Shown here piece by piece: positions 60,167 through 64,000 of a stretch of DNA of 64,000 bases. The translations under genes and the position numbers were made by a program. Origin of the DNA: Winogradskyella forsetii (lineage in GTDB: Bacteria; Bacteroidota; Bacteroidia; Flavobacteriales; Flavobacteriaceae); NCBI RefSeq assembly GCF_013394595.1, contig NZ_CP053348.1, positions 4,436,501-4,500,500 of the forward strand, in the 5' to 3' direction. Within the stretch, counting starts at the first letter, position 1. Every line of letters starts with the position of its first letter. Under the pieces are notes generated by a model, which was not told where the DNA came from, searched no databases, and worked only from the letters and a program-made list of their open reading frames with translations.

Positions 60167-60317
60167 TTACCTTTTGTTCTTTTTGGTCCAATTTTTTCAA
60201 GGCCTTAATGGCTCTGTCCAATGGACTTTTAATGTTTATTAAATCCTTCCTCGCAACATGCGTGTAGATCATGGTTGATTCTGGTCTGCTATCCCGTAAA
60301 GATAATTTTTTATAATA
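60150..60317 (-). pseudogene. C-terminal remnant of a tyrosine recombinase at the head of the cassette array
   Basis: The bottom strand reads RDSRPESTMIYTHVARKDL followed by INIKSPLDRAIKAL and a short basic tail ending in SRK-stop. This is the last helix pair of a tyrosine recombinase: 'GHsrpeTTmIYTHV' including the catalytic Tyr, then 'NIKSPLD', frequent in flavobacterial and integron-type integrases. A stop at 60318-60320 and unrelated sequence beyond show that the 5' part is lost. It is transcribed towards the array, i.e. in the same direction as the cassettes. Confidence 0.75.
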
Positions 60318-60375
60318 CTATTGGAAAGTCGACTTGGTCACTATTAACTTATTGGAAAGGTGAAATAATGAGGGT

Positions 60376-60552
60376 TTAAGCTACTTTTTTCAGCAAATCA
60401 AAACACGGACATTTTTTACAACGTTTGTGTTCAGATTTTTTATACTTTTTGCAGCATTTGGACTTTACGTTACCAAGCGATTCCGCACCAGAAGATTCAA
60501 GAACTTTAAGACGTTCTTTCTTTAACTTTTTATTTTTCTTCTTTTTGCCCAT
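60376..60552 (-). CDS. small basic Cys-rich protein
   Basis: 58 aa from the ATG at 60552 (MGKKKKNKKLKKERLKVLE). A longer frame to 60597 is rejected because the -7 box TATTTTTG (bottom strand, 60595-60602) would overlap its start. The C-terminal half has CCKKY, HKRCKKCPCF: five Cys and one His that could bind zinc. Small proteins like this are common in flavobacteria; function unknown. Confidence 0.65.
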   Translation of the reverse strand: MGKKKKNKKLKKERLKVLESSGAESLGNVKSKCCKKYKKSEHKRCKKCPCFDLLKKVA

Positions 60553-60594
60553 CTTTAGTTTCCGTGTAAAACAGAAATCTTTTAATTTCCGTGG

Positions 60595-60602
60595 CAAAAA
60601 TA
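60595..60602 (-). promoter_or_regulatory. -7 box of the small basic protein gene
   Basis: TATTTTTG on the bottom strand matches TAnnTTTG, 42 bases upstream of the ATG at 60552. Confidence 0.5.
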
Positions 60603-60637
60603 GTTATTTATACTTAATCTAAATAAATTTTAACATT

Positions 60638-61156
60638 TTAGTCTCCAGGTGTTTCTGCGGCTGAGCTTATGGTAAGTTGCTGTATGTCTCTGTCAAATAA
60701 GTACAGACCACCTTTATCGTCGCCAATCATTTTTACTTTGTCTAAAATTGTTCTTGCCATAGCTTCTTCTTCAATTTGCTCGGCGACATACCATTGTAAG
60801 AAATTGTGGGTGGCATAATCTTTTTCCTGTAAAGAAATATGAACCAATTCGTTGATGCTTTCAGATACAAATATTTCATGCTCTAAAAGTTTTTCAAACA
60901 TTTCCTTATAGGATTTATGATTTACGTTGGGTGCATTCAATTCAGATATATGGGCTTGCCCGCCACGTTCGTTTATAAATTTCACAAGCTTTAGCATGTG
61001 TTCACGCTCTTCGTCAGATTGGCTGTACATAAAACTAGAGATGCCTTCCAGTCCTTTTACTTCTGCCCAAATGGCCATCGCTAAATAGATTTGTGAAGAT
61101 TCTGCTTCAATTCTAACTTGTTTGTTTAATGCGGCTTCTATGGATTTTGATAACAT
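60638..61156 (-). CDS. ftnA: non-haem ferritin
   Basis: A 172-aa four-helix iron-storage protein. Ferroxidase ligands appear in EAESSQIYLAMAIW, SDEEREHMLKLVKF and the later YVAEQIEEEAMA, consistent with the bacterial FtnA type. Family length is normal. A -7 box (TATCTTTG, bottom strand, 61174-61181) is present. Confidence 0.93.
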   Translation of the reverse strand: MLSKSIEAALNKQVRIEAESSQIYLAMAIWAEVKGLEGISSFMYSQSDEEREHMLKLVKFINERGGQAHISELNAPNVNHKSYKEMFEKLLEHEIFVSESINELVHISLQEKDYATHNFLQWYVAEQIEEEAMARTILDKVKMIGDDKGGLYLFDRDIQQLTISSAAETPGD

Positions 61157-61173
61157 AATTTCTGTGTTTTATA

Positions 61174-61181
61174 CAAAGATA
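61174..61181 (-). promoter_or_regulatory. -7 box of ferritin gene
   Basis: TATCTTTG on the bottom strand, 18 bases upstream of the start codon. Confidence 0.55.
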
Positions 61182-61242
61182 GTTAAAACACCAATAAGGC
61201 GTTTGTGGGCTATTGCTTTTATTCACGGTATTTTGTAGTTAT

Positions 61243-61791
61243 CTATTTCTTCTTCAGCTTAAAATTGAAAACAACAGCAACCTCTTCAGATAATTTATTC
61301 TTTACAACTTTAGGAATCTCTATCTCGAAGTCCGAAACCATAACTTTAAAACTGCCAGATATCATTATGTGATCAGCTTCCATTTTTAGAATTACGGGAA
61401 TGGAATTCTGGGTTTTAGTAACACCGTGAAATGTGAGGGAGCCATTAATGGTCATTTTAGACTCGGTTTTACTTAAATTAGAAAGTTCAAAACCGTTTAT
61501 ATCCCCTTTAAATAGCGCTTTGGGATACGTATCAGATTCCGCATAGTTTTCGTTAAAATGCTCTTCCATCAAAGCATTTTTAAATCTGAAGGCTTTGACT
61601 AACGCTAAAGCTGCAAATTCACCATTTTCAGTATTTAGTATCGCGGTAACGGATTCATTTTTTGCGGCTACTTCTTCAAAAGAAGGCACGGAAGCCTCAA
61701 AGGAAAGTTCGCCGGTTTTGGTCAAATATCTATTTTGACTTGTGGCAATTGTGCCAGTTAAAAGCAGGAATAAACCTATAATTTGTCTCAT
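61243..61791 (-). CDS. YceI-family periplasmic protein
   Basis: A 182-aa protein with a signal peptide (MRQIIGLFLLLTGTIATSQ). The lipocalin-like YceI pattern is visible: GELSFEASVPSFEEVAAKNE, KALFKGDINGF, INGSLTFHGVTKTQN, GSFKVMVSDFEIEIP. Such proteins bind polyisoprenoid-like ligands. It ends a leftward cluster with a cytochrome c-like lipoprotein and a DUF5777 protein. Confidence 0.88.
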   Translation of the reverse strand: MRQIIGLFLLLTGTIATSQNRYLTKTGELSFEASVPSFEEVAAKNESVTAILNTENGEFAALALVKAFRFKNALMEEHFNENYAESDTYPKALFKGDINGFELSNLSKTESKMTINGSLTFHGVTKTQNSIPVILKMEADHIMISGSFKVMVSDFEIEIPKVVKNKLSEEVAVVFNFKLKKK

Positions 61792-61797
61792 AATACG

Positions 61798-62160
61798 CTA
61801 ATTTTCCATTAATCCTTCGGCTTCCCATTGGATGACGAGGTCTATTAAATTTTGTGGTAATCTTGGGCCACCAAATGGCATTACAAACCCTAAATCTGTG
61901 GAAGAAATTCGGTTGATTAAGCCTCTGTTTTCAATTGCATCCTTTACATTGGCGTAGGTGGTCAATGGCATTGGTGCGCCGTTTACTGGTGGATTGTTAT
62001 GGCAAAAAATACAGTTAGTATCAATGATGGTTTTGATATTGTCTTCATAAGTAGTCACCTCTTCAATGATAAGGTCTTCTGTTAAATCGTCTTCATTTAC
62101 ATACGAACAATTGTAAAGTGAGACTATTACTGGAATGTATATTAGAATTTTAAGTTTCAT
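61798..62160 (-). CDS. cytochrome c-like lipoprotein
   Basis: A 120-aa protein with the signal MKLKILIYIPVIVSLYNCSY. A single haem-binding motif C-x2-C-H sits in NCIFCHNNPPVNG (~52), and an axial Met is likely in FVMPFGGPRLP. Short c-type domains like this accompany YceI and DUF5777 proteins in flavobacteria. It lies 6 bp from the YceI gene and 14 bp from the DUF5777 gene, so an operon. Confidence 0.83.
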   Translation of the reverse strand: MKLKILIYIPVIVSLYNCSYVNEDDLTEDLIIEEVTTYEDNIKTIIDTNCIFCHNNPPVNGAPMPLTTYANVKDAIENRGLINRISSTDLGFVMPFGGPRLPQNLIDLVIQWEAEGLMEN

Positions 62161-62174
62161 AGTTCTTCTCTTTT

Positions 62175-63026
62175 TTAAAACACCCGACTTAGGTTAAACC
62201 CAAAATAAATATTACCATCCGTCCAGTCTCCTGTCGCTTGGCCTAAAAACCCATTAGTATTCATGGCTTGGGCATTTGAGAAATGCATCTGAAACACGTG
62301 GCCGCCCGTTTCTAAATCGAAACCAATGGACAACGGATTTTTAAATGGTGAATTTTCTGCTCTATTTAAATGCCAACCATAATCGACGTTGATGGACCAG
62401 CGTTTCGCTAATTTTTGCCGTCCGCCAAACCCAATAGCATACTGTGAATTGTGTTGGTCTTTGTAAGCCACAAAATTGTCGTGAAAAAACGTCGGTGCTA
62501 ATTCTAACGACAATTTTGAACTTACTTTTCTCGAGATTAGCACTTGTACGGTGTAACCTAAACGGTCTTTAAATTCTAACTTCGGTAAATTTTCTTTTTC
62601 TAATGCAGAATTTATAAGTACGGAATTAAAGCCAACGATGGTCAATGGGAATCCATTTTCTTTTTGTCTAACCAATCGATATTTTGCTGAAGCTTCATGA
62701 ATTTTTTGAAACGAACTTCTAGAAACGCCAATGTTAACGGCATCGGTAATGCCATATACAAAATTCAGTCTGGTAACGGCGTCATCTAATCCAAAGAAAC
62801 TGTCAAACCCATTCTTTATACTTCCAAAACGATGCGAAACAATAAAGGTTAACTCTTGCTTAGCCACGAGTTTTGTGGATTCAAAATTTACAACTTTCAA
62901 ACCTTTAAAAGCGGCTGTAGCATAGTTAACTACAGAATCGGTGTCAATTTCACTGAGCAAATCATCGTCTTGAGCACTTAAAAAAAAGCATGACAATAGT
63001 AGTGAACATATAAAGGTATATTTCAT
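62175..63026 (-). CDS. DUF5777 family outer-membrane beta-barrel-like protein
   Basis: A 283-aa protein with a signal peptide (MKYTFICSLLLSCFFLSAQ) and alternating beta strands ending in an aromatic strand (GNIYFGFNLSRVF). The block LTFIVSHRFGSIKNGFDSFF ... DAVNIGVSRS is typical of DUF5777. Function unknown; often adjacent to YceI and cytochrome genes, suggesting an envelope redox-related role. Confidence 0.8.
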   Translation of the reverse strand: MKYTFICSLLLSCFFLSAQDDDLLSEIDTDSVVNYATAAFKGLKVVNFESTKLVAKQELTFIVSHRFGSIKNGFDSFFGLDDAVTRLNFVYGITDAVNIGVSRSSFQKIHEASAKYRLVRQKENGFPLTIVGFNSVLINSALEKENLPKLEFKDRLGYTVQVLISRKVSSKLSLELAPTFFHDNFVAYKDQHNSQYAIGFGGRQKLAKRWSINVDYGWHLNRAENSPFKNPLSIGFDLETGGHVFQMHFSNAQAMNTNGFLGQATGDWTDGNIYFGFNLSRVF

Positions 63027-63075
63027 GATGCTATTGGATATAAAAAAAGGGTTTTGGTCTCTTTTTTAGACTGCT

Positions 63076-63825
63076 TTAGTTTTTAATAAAACGTTTGGTT
63101 TCTACACCATTTTCTGTAGCGATTTTTATTAAATACAAGCCATTAATTAAGTTTGAAACATCAACTTGTAATTCATCACTAGAGTTAATACTCTGGCTTA
63201 AGACTTGCTTACCTAAAATATCATATATACCTATCGTTCCGTTAAGCACACTACGGCTAATAGCAATATGTAAAGTGGTTGAAGTTGGGTTTGGGAAAAG
63301 CTCTATTTGGCTGATGGTCTCAAAATCGTCAACACCAAGAGTAACCCAAAATGCAACACCATTTTGGGTGCCATCTCCATTATATTCAAAAGGAGGGGAA
63401 ACATTTACAAACGTACCAGCATCCCACACGCCAGCTCCAACAGCTGTAGATTCCCTTTGGTGTCCTGCACTTCCCCATTGAATGTAATCTATCATGGCAT
63501 TAGAAGATCCAAAACCTTCCGAATTTGTGGTATACAATCCAAATTCTCCATCTGCAACAGCAAAATTTATAGTACTTCCTATATTCACTTCTTCACCAGG
63601 CTCTAAGCTCGCTGTACTTGTCATATCACCTACTTGGGCATACATGGGAAAATTACAAAACCAATATCCAGAAATAGGGACATTACTATCCCCAAAGTTT
63701 TTTAGGGTAACAGAGTTTGTGGCTGGATCAAGTCTCAAGATTCTTACTTGAGCGGTTAAATTCGAAAAGCAAAATGTAGCGATAAGTAACAGTAATGCCA
63801 TTTTTAGTGTGTAATTTGTTTTCAT
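63076..63825 (-). CDS. secreted protein with T9SS sorting domain
   Basis: A 249-aa protein with a signal peptide (MKTNYTLKMALLLLIATFCF). The middle (LDPATNSVTLKNFGDSNVPISGYWFC) resembles a lamin-tail-like beta sandwich. The last ~75 residues are a type A sorting domain (LFPNPTSTTLHIAIS ... ETKRFIKN). Extracellular; role unknown. Confidence 0.83.
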   Translation of the reverse strand: MKTNYTLKMALLLLIATFCFSNLTAQVRILRLDPATNSVTLKNFGDSNVPISGYWFCNFPMYAQVGDMTSTASLEPGEEVNIGSTINFAVADGEFGLYTTNSEGFGSSNAMIDYIQWGSAGHQRESTAVGAGVWDAGTFVNVSPPFEYNGDGTQNGVAFWVTLGVDDFETISQIELFPNPTSTTLHIAISRSVLNGTIGIYDILGKQVLSQSINSSDELQVDVSNLINGLYLIKIATENGVETKRFIKN

Positions 63826-63844
63826 AATGTTTAAATTTAATTGG

Positions 63845-64000
63845 TTAATTTTTAGTATTAATAATAGTGCATTGGTCTAATTTTACTTGTTCTAATAAAT
63901 CATCGTAGCCAATAACACGTCCTTTTATTTTTAGTTTTGTATCTTCTTCTATCGGAGCTTCTAAGGCTTCTGAAAACTGACAAAACACCTTGTCGTCTAA
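63845..64000 (-). CDS. OB-fold (tRNA_anti-like) protein, 3' end only
   Basis: The last 51 codons are in frame to the window edge: VFCQFSEALEAPIEEDTKL, then KIKGRVIGYDDLLEQVKLDQ and CTIINTKN-stop. The 'i.vkGrv.gyddll.evkLd.C.i' pattern is that of OB-fold lipoproteins found with YceI/DUF5777 clusters. The gene continues right of the window. Confidence 0.65.
   Translation of the reverse strand, partial: LDDKVFCQFSEALEAPIEEDTKLKIKGRVIGYDDLLEQVKLDQCTIINTKN

Overview
The window looks like the chromosome of a flavobacterium (Bacteroidota, Flavobacteriaceae). It is AT-rich, carries C-terminal type IX secretion sorting domains (M1 peptidase at the left edge, a 249-aa secreted protein at the right edge), Bacteroidota-type -7 promoter boxes (TAnnTTTG) in front of rseP, the tRNA-Asn locus, ssb, the TDH-like gene, ferritin and a small basic protein, many lipoproteins, and flavobacterial families such as DUF6090. 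It mixes ordinary core genes with four kinds of mobile or repetitive DNA.

Region 1 (1-3312): end of an M1 aminopeptidase, rseP, a degenerate tRNA-Asn copy and an intact tRNA-Asn(GTT) with a strong terminator.

Region 2 (3233-21453): an 18.1-kb integrative element in the 3' half of tRNA-Asn. It is bounded by perfect 80-bp direct repeats and has a matching 25-bp repeat just inside each end. The left end holds an RteC-like protein, an excisionase-like HTH protein, an unknown protein and a tyrosine recombinase. A P-loop ATPase and a DUF3871-like protein follow. The main cargo is a five-gene, tightly overlapping, leftward operon: HamA and HamB (Hachiman), a DUF4263/Shedu-like nuclease, a CoiA-like zinc/nuclease protein and a HEPN-motif protein. 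The rest holds a RadC-like protein, an XRE regulator with a clear operator, small lipoproteins and a pseudogene. No relaxase or conjugation genes are visible.

Region 3 (21374-24164): a tandem array of about 420-bp units. Each unit is a small GIY-YIG gene plus a degenerate tRNA-Asn copy and the same terminator. One GIY-YIG gene is split by an ISAon1-like insertion sequence (8-bp target duplication), one is frameshifted and one is intact.

Region 4 (24177-31949): ordinary chromosome, with a cytosine deaminase-like enzyme, a PhoD-type phosphatase, a DUF892 protein, a threonine dehydrogenase-like enzyme, a TPR protein, a YeeZ-like protein, a CBS protein, a zinc-ribbon protein and SSB.

Region 5 (32160-45636, genes rightward, and 51664-60114, genes leftward): two arrays of single-gene cassettes separated by about 140-bp imperfect palindromes. 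These have the logic of integron attC sites: the first 8-14 bases of a cassette (GTT...) are the reverse complement of the ...AAC core at the end of the same cassette. Next to the first cassette of the right array (60150-60317) lies the C-terminal remnant of a tyrosine recombinase, including the catalytic Tyr. This is best explained as a sedentary, integron-like system with a broken integrase in the same orientation as the cassettes, later split into two oppositely oriented arrays. Cargo: lipoproteins, SUFU, DUF4304, DUF6090, DUF6933-like, DUF4238-like, zinc-ribbon and HNH proteins, an FtsK-gamma/HNH fusion, a thioredoxin-like protein, a beta-lactamase-fold hydrolase and one non-coding cassette.

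Region 6 (45642-51643, between the arrays): a bestrophin-like channel, a paoABC-type periplasmic aldehyde oxidoreductase, a small membrane protein and a Crp/Fnr regulator. Region 7 (60376-64000): a small basic Cys-rich protein, ferritin, a YceI/cytochrome c/DUF5777/T9SS cluster and the end of an OB-fold protein.
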